Of a DNA stretch of 64,000 bases, positions 1 to 9,949 are shown piece after piece. The stretch's first letter is position 1. Every line of letters starts with the position of its first letter. The DNA comes from Marinifaba aquimaris (GTDB lineage Bacteria; Pseudomonadota; Gammaproteobacteria; Enterobacterales; Alteromonadaceae), in NCBI RefSeq assembly GCF_013328345.1, contig NZ_JABULX010000002.1, forward strand, positions 124,001 to 188,000, written 5' to 3'. The notes beneath the pieces were generated by a model that saw only the letters and a program-made list of their open reading frames with translations, was not told the origin of the DNA and made no database searches. Both the position numbers and the translations under genes were made by a program.

Positions 1-1345
1 ATTTCTGAGCTGGTATCCAGTGCCGTTGTTTTCGCGGCATCCGCGTAGAACGTACCGTTCGCCGATAAGGTCGTTAACTTAAAGTGTGCCACGCTACCAT
101 CGCTATCACTACCCGATAACGTTACGCCAATTACGGTATCTTCATTACCAGTAGAAGATGCCGCGCTCGTCGTTGGGGCCACATTCGGTGCAGCCGTCAC
201 GTTAACCGTGACATCAGCCGTTTCTGTCACGCCACCTGAGGTGACGGTATACGTGAAGGTATCTTGACCAACAAAGCCTTCTTCTGGTGTGTACACCACT
301 TGGCCGTTAACAATCGCGGTCGTGCCTTTGCTGCCATCGGTCGTCGCGCTTATTGTCGCACTGCCATCAAAGCTGTCGTTATCTAATACATCAATCGTCA
401 CGGCCGTTTCTTCAACCGTGCTCGCCGTATCATCGGCGATATCGGCAACCGCATTCACGGTAACCGTACCCGATGCAGGGCTTGCATCTTGTGTACCTTC
501 GTTATCCACGGCGGCAAAATTAAAGTTCGCCGTTCCGTTAAAGTCAGCATTCGGTGCAAAGGAAATCGTCGCCGTATTACCTGACGCGGTGATTTTTGAG
601 CTGGTATCCAGTGCCGTTGTTTTCGCGGCATCCGCGTAGAACGTACCGTTCGCCGATAAGGTCGTTAACTTAAAGTGTGCCACGCTACCATCGCTATCAC
701 TACCCGATAACGTTACACCAATTACGGTATCTTCATTACCAGTAGAAGATGCCGCGCTCGTCGTTGGGGCTACATTCGGTGCGGCTGTCACATTCACCGT
801 GACATCAGCCGTTTCTGTCACGCCACCTGAGGTGACGGTATACGTGAAGGTGTCTTGACCAACAAAGCCTTCTTCTGGTGTGTACACCACTTGGCCGTTA
901 ACAATCGCAGTCGTGCCTTTGCTGCCATCGGTCGTCGCGCTGATCGTCGCACTGCCATCAAAGCTATCGTTATCTAATACATCAATGGTCACGGCCGTTT
1001 CTTCAACCGTGCTCGCCGTATCATCGGCGATATCGGCTACTGCATTCACCGTTACCGTACCCGATGCAGGGCTTGCATCTTGTGTACCTTCGTTATCCAC
1101 GGCGGCAAAGTTAAAGTTCGCCGTTCCGTTAAAATCAGCATTCGGTGCAAAGTAAATCGTCGCCGTATTACCTGATGCGGTGATTTCTGAGCTGGTATCC
1201 AGTACCGTTGTTTTCGCGGCATCCGCGTAGAACGTACCGTTCGCCGATAAGGTCGTTAACTTAAAGTGCGCCACACTACCATCGCTATCACTACCCGATA
1301 ACGTCACGCCAATCACGGTATCTTCATTACCGGTTGCAGTGGTTC
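1..1345 (-). repeat. Tandem 591-bp repeats inside the adhesin gene
   Basis: The sequence at 1-591 recurs almost base for base at 592-1182, and a third, partial copy begins at 1183 and diverges near 1345. The period of 591 bp equals 197 codons, so the frame is kept. Differences are scattered single substitutions, many silent. One unit encodes two beta-sandwich domains: one with the motif GNEDTVIGVTLSGSDSDG and one with VEETAVTIDVLDNDSFDG. Such near-identity points to recent duplication or gene conversion. It also means the true copy number could be wrong in a short-read assembly. Confidence 0.93.
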
Positions 1346-4300
1346 CGCTCGTCGTTGGTGCTTCGTTATAATCTAAAGTAACAGTTGCACTATTACTTTC
1401 AAACTCACCGTCAGTTACTGTGTAACTAAAGCTAAGATCACCACGAATAGCTTCATCGTTATAGGTATCGACCGTATAGCTACCATCTTGCTCTATAGTA
1501 ACTTGATAACCATCTAAAAATACGGTGTAGGTGTTTGCTTGCGCATCAAAAGAGACATCATTACCAGTTACACCGGCAATCGTTAAACTATCACCCTGTG
1601 CATCAAAGTCATTAGCTGTAATTAAGTTACCTGTAGTACTTGTCTCAACATCAATCGTGTCATCCACAGCTGTTGGCGCTGTATTGACCTCGACTTCCGG
1701 TACTTTTAAGGTAACGGTTGCACTTTCAGACTGCGCTTGGCCATCTGTAATTTGATAGGTAAAACTGAGGACTTCTTCTGGTTGACCTTCAGGCTCGAAA
1801 GTATCAATGGTATAGCTACCATCTTGATTTAAGTTAACGGTGTAACCATTGAAGAAAATACCGTAAGTACCAGAGCCTGCGTCAAACTCTACTGATTCTG
1901 CATCTACACTTGAGATAGTTAAAGTATCGCCATCCACATCAGTATCATTCGCAGTAATAATATTTCCGCTCTCATTACCAGAAACGGTTAAATCAATTTC
2001 GTCATCATTTGCTATTGGTGCATCATTAACCGCAGCAATATTTAGTGTACCTGTAGCAGGAGACGTATCCTCAGTACCGTCATTATCTACTGCTGCATAA
2101 GTGAAGTTAGTACTGCCATTAAAGTTATCATCAGGCTTAAAGTAGATAGTCGCACTGTTATTTGTAGCTGAAACAAGGTCATTAACATTTAAAGCAATTG
2201 TTGCTTCTGAATCAGAGAAAAATTGACCATTGGCAGAACTACTCACTAGGCGGAATTGTGCCACTGAGCTATCGCTATCAGTACCGGATAATTCAACAGT
2301 TACTAAGTTATCTTCTATCCCTTCAGCCGTTGTGTTATTTGTCGTTGGAGCTTGATTTACTGGCGGCTCAACCGGTGGTTCAGGGGTCGTTGGATTAAAA
2401 ACAGTAACGACAGCATTTGCCGTCGCAATTCCACCATTGCCATCACTAACGGTGTAAGAAATACTATCGGAACCAGTAAAGTTGTTATTAGGCGTATAGG
2501 TTAAAGTGCCATCATTATTGATCACAACTTGACCATTAGAAGCACTTGCCTGAGTGATTGTTAAGTCATCACCATCTACATCAATATCGTTCGCTAATAC
2601 CTCTACAGAAATGGCTTGATTGATCAAAGTACTTGCTTGATCGTCATTTGCTACAGGGTCATCGTTAACTGGGTTAACCGTAACGCTGACACTGCCTTCG
2701 ACTTCACCACCATTCCCATCGCTAACAACATAGGTAATTTGGTCTTCACCATTATAGTTTTCATTAGGTGTATAAGTGATCGTATTGTCGTCATTAATAA
2801 CAACAGAACCATTTACTGCCTGAGCAGATGAGATTGTTAATACATCTTCATCAATATCAGTATCGTTAGCTAAGACATCAATATCGATACTGACATCTTC
2901 ATCTGTTGTTACCTGTTCGTTATTGACTTCAGGGTCATCATTTACAGGATTGATTGTAATATTAACTTGCGCTTGTGTTTCTCCACCATTGCCATCTGCA
3001 ACAGTCAAAGTAACGGTATCAGCACCATTATAGTTTTCGTTAGGCGTATAAGTGATTGTGTTATCAGCGTTGATCACAACAATGCCATTTTCAGCTTCAG
3101 CTGTTGAAACTGACAGCTCGTCACCGTCAACATCAAAAGCATTTTCAAGCGCGTTGAAGGTAAGCTCTGTATCTTCATCAGTGACAAGATCTTCAATCTC
3201 AACAACTGGCACATCATTAACTGGGTTTACAGTTACTTGCGCATTGCCTGAAACCGTTGTTTGTCCGTCAGAAACTTGATAGCTGATAGTATCTTCGCCA
3301 TTAAAGTTTTCATTTGGCGTGTATGTCACGGTACCATCTGGGTTTAATGTCACTACACCGTTAGTTGCAGTAGCCGAAATAACGGATAAGTCATCGCCAT
3401 CTATATCCGTGTCATTAGCCAATAGATCGACTGTCAAAGCAGTATCTTCATCTGTCGCTAAAACTTCATCCGCCACAGTTGGGGCGTCATTAACTGGTGT
3501 CACGGTAACATCAACGGTACTAGTTGCTGTTAGTCCTGTAGAATCCACAACCGTGTAAGAAATAACATCTGTACCATTAAAATTTTCATTAGGCGTGTAA
3601 GTGATCGTTGAATCTGGGTTGATAACGACCGTACCATTGGAGGCTGTTGCTTGGTTAACTGTTAATGTCGAGTCATCTAAATCGGTATCGTTAGCGAGCA
3701 CATTAATTGTCACATCAGCATCTTCTGCAACGGTTGCAGTATCCGCTACTGCGACAGGCGCAAAGTTTGCGTTAACGGTACCAGAGGCATTGGTAGCGGT
3801 ACCGTCAGTTCCAGTAAAAACAGCGGTAATATCGTTTGTGTCTTGAGTCAGTGGAGCAATTGTACCCTGCGTTAAAGTCCAAGTGCCGTCACCATTATTG
3901 GTGGCATCATAAGTAACACCATCAACAATAACCTGTATTGTTGCTGATGGTTCTGAAACTGCACCCGTGATCTGTGGCTGTAAATCATCAGTCTCAATAC
4001 TGTTAATCGAGCCTTGAGGTGCAGCCTGTGAAGTTACACTCGATACAATTTGATTGGTATTATTTGTTTCGGTGGAAATATCGCTTCTTAAATCCGCTAA
4101 TGCATCTGACTGGTAATCAGCTTCAGCAATAGTTTCGGCTGTACTGAACTGAACAACAGGCGCACCATTGTTACCAGATGAGGTTTCTCCCGCTGCTGTC
4201 GCTTCAATATTGGAAAAATCACCTTGCTGGATGGCTTCTTGAATGGCTTCAATTTCTGACGCTAAGTCGGTAACAGGTTCTGCGCCAGCTACATCGACTT

Positions 4301-4493
4301 GACCGAAAAGTAATTCTTGATCATCTTCAGTAAGGACTTTGACTGTCGTACCTTCTGGCAATGAGAGTTCAATACCAGCTGCTAATAGTTGCTCAGCTGT
4401 AAGCGGCACTAATTGACCATCTACAACCGCGAAGGCTGTTCCATTAATCTCAACGACTCGTCCTTGCTGCGGTAAAACATGCTTAGTTGCCAT
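1..4493 (-). CDS. Giant LapA-like secreted adhesin, N-terminal part (3' end outside window)
   Basis: Open minus-strand frame from ATG at 4493 to the window edge, about 1,497 residues without a stop. The start is chosen for the GGTGGAG ribosome site just upstream. Residues 1-65 read like the retention module of type I secreted adhesins (MATKHVLPQQGRVVEINGTA...). A helix EIEAIQEAIQQGDFSNIEA then leads into TAAG at residues 99-102, the motif cut by the periplasmic protease LapG in the LapA family. After a Gln/Ser-rich linker come about five cadherin/VCBS-like repeats of 92-94 residues (each with ANDTDxDGD, TYTPNxNFNG and SYTVxDG), then other Ig-like domains, then 197-residue repeats. Expected role: cell-surface adhesin for biofilm, held in the outer membrane until LapG cleaves it, under c-di-GMP control through LapD. 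The family is clear. LapG, LapD and the type I exporter are not in the window, and the RTX secretion signal would lie beyond the left edge. Confidence 0.88.
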   Translation of the reverse strand, partial: MATKHVLPQQGRVVEINGTAFAVVDGQLVPLTAEQLLAAGIELSLPEGTTVKVLTEDDQELLFGQVDVAGAEPVTDLASEIEAIQEAIQQGDFSNIEATAAGETSSGNNGAPVVQFSTAETIAEADYQSDALADLRSDISTETNNTNQIVSSVTSQAAPQGSINSIETDDLQPQITGAVSEPSATIQVIVDGVTYDATNNGDGTWTLTQGTIAPLTQDTNDITAVFTGTDGTATNASGTVNANFAPVAVADTATVAEDADVTINVLANDTDLDDSTLTVNQATASNGTVVINPDSTITYTPNENFNGTDVISYTVVDSTGLTATSTVDVTVTPVNDAPTVADEVLATDEDTALTVDLLANDTDIDGDDLSVISATATNGVVTLNPDGTVTYTPNENFNGEDTISYQVSDGQTTVSGNAQVTVNPVNDVPVVEIEDLVTDEDTELTFNALENAFDVDGDELSVSTAEAENGIVVINADNTITYTPNENYNGADTVTLTVADGNGGETQAQVNITINPVNDDPEVNNEQVTTDEDVSIDIDVLANDTDIDEDVLTISSAQAVNGSVVINDDNTITYTPNENYNGEDQITYVVSDGNGGEVEGSVSVTVNPVNDDPVANDDQASTLINQAISVEVLANDIDVDGDDLTITQASASNGQVVINNDGTLTYTPNNNFTGSDSISYTVSDGNGGIATANAVVTVFNPTTPEPPVEPPVNQAPTTNNTTAEGIEDNLVTVELSGTDSDSSVAQFRLVSSSANGQFFSDSEATIALNVNDLVSATNNSATIYFKPDDNFNGSTNFTYAAVDNDGTEDTSPATGTLNIAAVNDAPIANDDEIDLTVSGNESGNIITANDTDVDGDTLTISSVDAESVEFDAGSGTYGIFFNGYTVNLNQDGSYTIDTFEPEGQPEEVLSFTYQITDGQAQSESATVTLKVPEVEVNTAPTAVDDTIDVETSTTGNLITANDFDAQGDSLTIAGVTGNDVSFDAQANTYTVFLDGYQVTIEQDGSYTVDTYNDEAIRGDLSFSYTVTDGEFESNSATVTLDYNEAPTTSGTTATGNEDTVIGVTLSGSDSDGSVAHFKLTTLSANGTFYADAAKTTVLDTSSEITASGNTATIYFAPNADFNGTANFNFAAVDNEGTQDASPASGTVTVNAVADIADDTASTVEETAVTIDVLDNDSFDGSATISATTDGSKGTTAIVNGQVVYTPEEGFVGQDTFTYTVTSGGVTETADVTVNVTAAPNVAPTTSAASSTGNEDTVIGVTLSGSDSDGSVAHFKLTTLSANGTFYADAAKTTALDTSSKITASGNTATISFAPNADFNGTANFNFAAVDNEGTQDASPASGTVTVNAVADIADDTASTVEETAVTIDVLDNDSFDGSATISATTDGSKGTTAIVNGQVVYTPEEGFVGQDTFTYTVTSGGVTETADVTVNVTAAPNVAPTTSAASSTGNEDTVIGVTLSGSDSDGSVAHFKLTTLSANGTFYADAAKTTALDTSSE

Positions 4494-4571
4494 TACTTCT
4501 CCACCCATATTGTAACTTCAAATTTCAATTCTTCTTGTAACTTAACGCGAGTTGACAAAAAGATCGACTGC

Positions 4572-4599
4572 AAAATATCACTTAATAATGATATATCAA
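4572..4599 (-). promoter_or_regulatory. Possible sigma-70 promoter of the adhesin gene
   Basis: Read on the minus strand there is TTGATA, a 16-bp spacer and TATTTT, 79 bp upstream of the adhesin ATG. It matches 5/6 and 4/6 consensus bases. This is a by-eye match in AT-rich DNA and is not strong. Confidence 0.3.
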
Positions 4600-4692
4600 G
4601 AGAAAGAACCAGGAAACAATGAAGGATAGGGATTGACAAAAAAGCCAAAGAACATTAAGGAGCAGTTGCAAACTTGTAAATACAGCGTTAAC

Positions 4693-4737
4693 AGCCAAGC
4701 TTCGAAACAACAAAACAGTAACAGTTCTAGCTTGGCT
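4693..4737. other. Inverted repeat between pppA and the adhesin gene
   Basis: AGCCAAGCT (4693-4701) and AGCTTGGCT (4729-4737) are perfect 9-bp inverted arms around a 27-nt loop, just after the pppA stop codon and upstream of the adhesin promoter region. No T-run follows on the minus strand, so it is not a standard intrinsic terminator. It may be an operator for the adhesin or an mRNA 3'-end hairpin. Confidence 0.4.
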
Positions 4738-4757
4738 AACTACTTAACGTAAGTGGC

Positions 4758-5831
4758 TTAAAATATGAAAAAATAAGCCAGTAATAAAGTCACTAAGACG
4801 ATAGAAACGATGAATAAAGTATAAGTCCAATCGAATCGAGGATCGATTTCCATATCGGGTTTTAATGTTGGGTAATTCGCCGTTTCGAATTCAAGAGGTC
4901 GAGTCACATCACTGACGCATGGTAATTCTTGTGTACTTGAACTGGCCATTTGTTGATGCTCAGTAACACCTTGCTCCAAAATATTAGTCAGTTCACAATA
5001 ATAGTCGTCAAGCGAAATTGACTGGCTAGCTAACCTTGCTGCTAAATGATTTAGCTTTTTACTGTAACCAGATACGGTACTAATTTCTGCTGCTGTTACT
5101 TTTTTATCTCGTTTACCATTCACAATGATAATTGAGACATTATCTCTTGCTCCGCGGTCGAATGTCTTTTGCAATAAAATATCAATGGCCTGTTGTGAAC
5201 ATTGCCATTGAGAGACTAAACGATAAATTTCATTATCCGTCACTTCTGCAGTTAAGCCATCGCTACACAAAACGAAAAAATCACCACTGTCGTATGGGAG
5301 TAATGCATGGTCAAAATACAAATCTTCATGCGCACCAACTGCCCGAGTGATAACGTTAGAGAATTTACTATTAGCGGCTTCTTCTGGCTTCATATGGCCT
5401 TGGCGCAACATCTCTTCAATGTAACTGTGGTCCCAACTGATTTGTTGGATGCGCTCTGAGTTAACACGATAACAACGAGAGTCGCCAGCCCATATTGTAG
5501 CTAGCATACCTTGGCAAACCGTCAAGGCGATAATAGTTGAACCTATATGCTGTCCATCTAAAGATTCTTTTGAATAAACCTGCAACTCGTTGTTGAGCTG
5601 ACGCATTGTTTGTTCAATGAGTTTGATTCTCTCACTGAGCTGCTCTGGCCAGATGACTTGTTCAAACGCAGCAACTATCGCCTTACTCGCTTTATCACCA
5701 TCGCGGTGTCCACCCATTCCATCGGCGACAATCCAAACCTGCTTTTCGTCATTGGTATAAATAGAGTCCTGGTTTACCGAGCGTTTTTTACCAACATCAG
5801 TAACCGAATAACTCGACCAAGTTTTCTGCAT
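4758..5831 (-). CDS. pppA: T6SS PP2C-type serine/threonine phosphatase PppA
   Basis: A 357-residue PP2C family phosphatase. The metal-binding and catalytic motifs appear in order: VADGMGGHRDGDKAS near the N-terminus, WAGDSRCYR, VITRAVGAH, FVLCSDGLTAEV and GARDNVSIIIV. A single hydrophobic helix ends the protein (FIVSIVLVTLLLAYFFIF), so it is probably tail-anchored in the inner membrane with the catalytic domain in the cytoplasm. In the Pseudomonas T6SS, PppA removes the phosphate that PpkA places on the Fha protein and so switches secretion off. Its start codon overlaps the tagF stop by one base, which fits translational coupling at the end of the fha-tssJKLM-tagF operon. The C-terminal anchor is not part of the minimal PppA fold. 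Confidence 0.9.
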   Translation of the reverse strand: MQKTWSSYSVTDVGKKRSVNQDSIYTNDEKQVWIVADGMGGHRDGDKASKAIVAAFEQVIWPEQLSERIKLIEQTMRQLNNELQVYSKESLDGQHIGSTIIALTVCQGMLATIWAGDSRCYRVNSERIQQISWDHSYIEEMLRQGHMKPEEAANSKFSNVITRAVGAHEDLYFDHALLPYDSGDFFVLCSDGLTAEVTDNEIYRLVSQWQCSQQAIDILLQKTFDRGARDNVSIIIVNGKRDKKVTAAEISTVSGYSKKLNHLAARLASQSISLDDYYCELTNILEQGVTEHQQMASSSTQELPCVSDVTRPLEFETANYPTLKPDMEIDPRFDWTYTLFIVSIVLVTLLLAYFFIF

Positions 5832-6517
5832 TAGACTCCAGCCTCAACTAAAAAAGAAGAAAAGGTATCAACTGGTGGCATACCAGAAAAATAGCGATAC
5901 ATAGGTGCGATGCCTACGCCTCCTGTCATCCACCAAAGCGTTACTTTGGCTTGCTGCAAGGCTAATAATTGCTCAAGAAACGCTTCATTAGCCTGATTAA
6001 AGTCTTGATCAACAGAATCAGAGAAACACCCAATCTCAGATGAAGAATAAGTCGCTAAGGAAGGGTGAGAAGCGACATTAAGATCACCTGATTCTGGATA
6101 GAAAGATTGCAGTACTTCTAATACTTGCTCAAGGTTGGGATCTTTTTGTCCCAACAGAGAAATTAAAAAGTCTTCAACCTTCTTGTGATTTTCATCGATA
6201 GCACAGCTCCAAGCGAACATATTGACGTTTTGCTCTGCTTCACATAGAACAATAAAAGGATAACAACGCCCGGCTTTATCAACACTTTGCATCATCAAAC
6301 CTGTTACCGCATTTGGGCTTGCTACTCCAGCTTGGAAAGAGAAACACCAAATCGGGCTGTGCAAATACCTTGCATGCCAGTGCTCACCAAGTTGAAACAT
6401 AGACACATCTAAGGATTGCTTGAGCCAATTATCAAAAAACTGGATCAGTTCAGGTGCTACGTTACGATAAATGAAGTCACCAAAACTGGGTAATTTTCCA
6501 AAAAAACCAATCTTCAT
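5831..6517 (-). CDS. tagF: T6SS regulatory protein TagF
   Basis: A 228-residue protein opening with GFFGKLPSFGDFIYRNV, the signature of the TagF/ImpM (DUF2094) family. Later conserved stretches are SPIWCFSF, GRCYPFIVL and TLWWMTGG. TagF is a cytoplasmic repressor of T6SS assembly; in Pseudomonas it acts through Fha, independently of phosphorylation. It lies 8 bp from tssM and overlaps pppA by one base. Some genomes fuse TagF and PppA, so this adjacency is typical. Length is normal for the stand-alone form. Confidence 0.9.
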   Translation of the reverse strand: MKIGFFGKLPSFGDFIYRNVAPELIQFFDNWLKQSLDVSMFQLGEHWHARYLHSPIWCFSFQAGVASPNAVTGLMMQSVDKAGRCYPFIVLCEAEQNVNMFAWSCAIDENHKKVEDFLISLLGQKDPNLEQVLEVLQSFYPESGDLNVASHPSLATYSSSEIGCFSDSVDQDFNQANEAFLEQLLALQQAKVTLWWMTGGVGIAPMYRYFSGMPPVDTFSSFLVEAGV

Positions 6518-6525
6518 TTAAATAC

Positions 6526-9500
6526 CTACAACGCGGTTAAACACTTAAATTGTGAAAGTTGTCTAACTTGAATTGGATTGACGCGATCCACGCCAGTCAA
6601 TTCGTATTTAGCGAGATAACCATCTTTTTCGAAAGTGATATTCACTTTGTGGCTATTAATCACATCGATTTTAGCTTCATCTAATAACTTGAAGAAAGAG
6701 AACAAACCAGTTTGGCTGACACTTGTCTCTGAACCATCTTGTCTGACAAAGGTAAAATCACTTCTCGCTTCAAGGCTATCACCAGGCCATGTAAAACGAG
6801 TGGTGATAGGACGACCAAATTGATAGCTCATTCGCTTATCGTTAGCGGTCATTTTAAACTTAGCCACTCGTGCATCGAGATAAATAGGCTTAAGTGCTAA
6901 TTTCATCTTGGGCTGAGTTGTCGTTGTTGCAAATAAATCGCCCTGTACACGCATTACTTTTTCAAAGAAAGGTAAAACCTTAGGATCAAATTTATAATTT
7001 TGAGCAACCTCTTTTTTCCAACGCCAAGGTCGAGTTGACGTATCGACAAGTGATTTCAAATGCGTTTGATAAAACTTAACTAACTCACCATTGGTAGAAA
7101 ACAATTTTGCTAACTCACGACTACTCACCTCACTGCTAGCATTTTTAGCAAATGGATATTTGAAAGCAGTCAAAGATTCACATTGGGGTAATAAGTCATC
7201 ATTCCAGATTTTACCAATCTCAATTTGATGAGCTTCATCATTAAAGCGTTTAGCACTATCGGCCAATGCCGTTAACCACAAATTCATTGGCTCTGGCTGT
7301 TGATACGCCAAACTCGTTAAATTTTTCACCAACTTTAAGTCAACTTCAGGCGTTTCGCTCATGCGGGTCGAAGCCAATGATAAGCTCAGAGGTGTTGAAA
7401 CCGCATTTAACTGCCCCAAGAAAGCTTCAACACTTTTTGCTTTGGCAAATTGATGTAAAGCATCAAATGCGTTACTGATACGCATATGAGGTGCATTAAT
7501 TTGAGTGTTATCGGTAAACTTCTTCGATCTGGCGCTCGCTTTATTAGCCAACGCAACGGCTTGAGTAAACTTGCCGCTGGCTAAGTTAGTTTCTTTGGCA
7601 ATACTGTTCACCAACGTCATCAGTGGTGAGCTAGCTGTTGCAGCTTGCTTAATCGCACCTTCTGCAGATAAAGCAGTATCAAACTGCTTTACTTTTGTTT
7701 GATTGATCAAGGTTTGCCATGAGTTGATGTAATCTTGCGTATAAATATCAACAAGTTGGCGAGTCAAAACAGGTGCATTAATATCGTTTTGCTCACCTAG
7801 CAACCAAGATTCTGATTGCAGCAGTTTAACAAACTTAGCGATTTCCGTAGTCAGCACTTGAGAGAACTGCTCTGCAGTAAACAAGCGAGATAAAACCGCT
7901 GAGCCCTGATTTTGATTGGACAGCATAGTGCGCCAATCTGAACCAGCTAACTCTGCTAAGTCAATTAAGCTTCCTTCTTTGGCATTAAAAGCTAACTTGA
8001 ACTCTTGGTAGTAAATATCGGATAACGATTCTGACAACAAGGCAACACGCGTCTTAGTAATTAAATCATCGTTAAGGTTTTCTAGACGTATCCCTTTATC
8101 TATTAGCTGTTGAGTATGCTCAGATAAGTAAATAACTTCAGCACTGCTGAAGCGAGATGTATCTTGGTAGCTACTCAATAGCCAATTTGATAAAAATTCA
8201 GCATCGCGCTTTTCGGCATTAGCCAGCATTAAATAGGCTTTTAACGCCTGATAAGTAGCGGGCACACTTTGCGCTTTTTCGATACTTGTCTCAATGTGTT
8301 TTTTGATAAAAGGCAGCAGGGCCGTTTTTAATAAACGTTGATAACTCGCAGAAAATGCATCTTGCATATCTGCTGACTGGCCAAGTCCCATGCCTGCCAT
8401 TGCAGTGCTTTGAGTTTTAATGGTTGAAATATTCGTAGAAAAATCATTCAACGCAGGTAGATAGTAACGAATGTCTGAGTTTTCTGGTGGATTTTTATAA
8501 CGCACATCCCAGCTTTCTATCGCCGCTTGATTGGCATCGATAAAACCAACATTTTTTTGATAGCTGACGCCCCAAGCACCCAATACTGCAACTGATGCTA
8601 CACTAGCTGCGATTAGGCCAAGCTTCTTATTGCGCTGCTTGCGCTTGAGATAATTAGCTTGAACACCAAATAAATCCGCTTCAGGGAAAACAACTTGCTG
8701 TAATAGCTCTTTGATGAAATAACTGCGCTTGTCATTATTCCAAGCCATTTGTGAGCTTTGCTTTAGACCAAAAGTTTGAGATACACGATTGATTAGTCGA
8801 TCAATTGGCGCACCGCTTTGCGTGCCACTCGTGAAATAAACACCGCGAATAATACCGTTATCAATACCGTTTTCTTGTTCTGTTAGCTTGTTAACAATCT
8901 TATTTAACGTCGGCTTTAAAGACGTTAATTGATCGCTAAAACCATAGATCATTGCTTTGCGACTAGGGTCTCGCTCATCGGCCATACGTTGCCATTGACG
9001 ACGAGATACTGATTGCATCAATTCATCAAATTGTTGGTTGAACAATGAGGTAACTTCACCGGCTTTACTCTGTGCTTCCTCAAAAGTAAAACCAAAGGTT
9101 TGTTCACGCTCGTGGTGTGAAAAGTTTTCGTAGAATTGGCTAAAGCCAGCAAGCATATCTGATTTGGTGATCACGACATAAACGGGAAATCGCGTTCCAA
9201 AAAACGTATTTAATTCAGAGACACGTTGTTTTAATTGGATTAATTGCTGGCCCAGTTCGAAGTCATTTTGCGTCAGCAAATCTTGCATACTCAAACTGAC
9301 CAAAACACCACTGATTGGCTTTTTTCGATACTTTTTAATTAAACTGAGAAAGTTTTGCCAACCAGATTCATCGGCTTTTTGATGACTATCACGCGATGTA
9401 TAACGGCCAGCAGTATCAAGTAATACCGCTTCTTGGGTGATCCACCAGTCGCAGTTTTTAGTGCCGCCGATACCTTGTAAAGCTTGATTAGAAAAATGTT

Positions 9501-9945
9501 CAAATAACGGAAACTCTAAACCAGAGTTAGACAGCAATGTTGTTTTACCGCTACCTGGTGAACCAATCATCATATACCAAGGAATATCGAGTAAAGCATT
9601 CGACTGGCCTTGTTTGTCTTTTAACAAGCCAAGTGCATGTTCGAACTTGTCTTTTAACTCTTTAGATTCGGCATTGATAGCCTCTTCAACACCATTATCA
9701 GCGGTTAACGCTGACATCATTTCTTTTTGTAGCTTACTCTTTTGTGTGTATTGGTAAAATTTAACAATCAAACAAATTAATACCACAAAGCCTATCGCGA
9801 CTAAGCGATTATTTACACTGGCAAATGGGTAACTCTCTGCAAATCCAATGTACGGACCGATAAACCATACGAGTAATGCAGTAAACAGCACGATTAACGT
9901 CGGTACAAACCAAGCACTTTGATTTAATTTTTTTAATAATGTCAT
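6526..9945 (-). CDS. tssM: T6SS inner-membrane protein TssM (IcmF/VasK)
   Basis: A 1,139-residue IcmF-family protein. It has hydrophobic segments near residues 13-30 and 48-62, then a cytoplasmic GTPase-like domain with Walker A GSPGSGKTTLL at about 128-138 and DTAGRY further on. A third membrane segment (LGLIAASVASVAVLGAWGV, about residue 440) precedes the large periplasmic region. With TssL and TssJ it forms the trans-envelope complex that docks the baseplate, and its periplasmic end contacts TssJ. The Walker motif is intact, which is not so in all TssM proteins. It sits 4 bp after tssL and just before tagF. Confidence 0.95.
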   Translation of the reverse strand: MTLLKKLNQSAWFVPTLIVLFTALLVWFIGPYIGFAESYPFASVNNRLVAIGFVVLICLIVKFYQYTQKSKLQKEMMSALTADNGVEEAINAESKELKDKFEHALGLLKDKQGQSNALLDIPWYMMIGSPGSGKTTLLSNSGLEFPLFEHFSNQALQGIGGTKNCDWWITQEAVLLDTAGRYTSRDSHQKADESGWQNFLSLIKKYRKKPISGVLVSLSMQDLLTQNDFELGQQLIQLKQRVSELNTFFGTRFPVYVVITKSDMLAGFSQFYENFSHHEREQTFGFTFEEAQSKAGEVTSLFNQQFDELMQSVSRRQWQRMADERDPSRKAMIYGFSDQLTSLKPTLNKIVNKLTEQENGIDNGIIRGVYFTSGTQSGAPIDRLINRVSQTFGLKQSSQMAWNNDKRSYFIKELLQQVVFPEADLFGVQANYLKRKQRNKKLGLIAASVASVAVLGAWGVSYQKNVGFIDANQAAIESWDVRYKNPPENSDIRYYLPALNDFSTNISTIKTQSTAMAGMGLGQSADMQDAFSASYQRLLKTALLPFIKKHIETSIEKAQSVPATYQALKAYLMLANAEKRDAEFLSNWLLSSYQDTSRFSSAEVIYLSEHTQQLIDKGIRLENLNDDLITKTRVALLSESLSDIYYQEFKLAFNAKEGSLIDLAELAGSDWRTMLSNQNQGSAVLSRLFTAEQFSQVLTTEIAKFVKLLQSESWLLGEQNDINAPVLTRQLVDIYTQDYINSWQTLINQTKVKQFDTALSAEGAIKQAATASSPLMTLVNSIAKETNLASGKFTQAVALANKASARSKKFTDNTQINAPHMRISNAFDALHQFAKAKSVEAFLGQLNAVSTPLSLSLASTRMSETPEVDLKLVKNLTSLAYQQPEPMNLWLTALADSAKRFNDEAHQIEIGKIWNDDLLPQCESLTAFKYPFAKNASSEVSSRELAKLFSTNGELVKFYQTHLKSLVDTSTRPWRWKKEVAQNYKFDPKVLPFFEKVMRVQGDLFATTTTQPKMKLALKPIYLDARVAKFKMTANDKRMSYQFGRPITTRFTWPGDSLEARSDFTFVRQDGSETSVSQTGLFSFFKLLDEAKIDVINSHKVNITFEKDGYLAKYELTGVDRVNPIQVRQLSQFKCLTAL

Positions 9946-9949
9946 GTGC

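Noticed and set aside
1-1345. CRISPR array suggested by direct repeats
   Set aside because: The repeats are 591 bp, contiguous, in frame and protein-coding, with no spacers.
289-3846. Many plus-strand open frames of 60-120 codons
   Set aside because: They are shadows of the long minus-strand adhesin frame; they recur with its 591-bp and ~280-bp repeats and have no ribosome sites.
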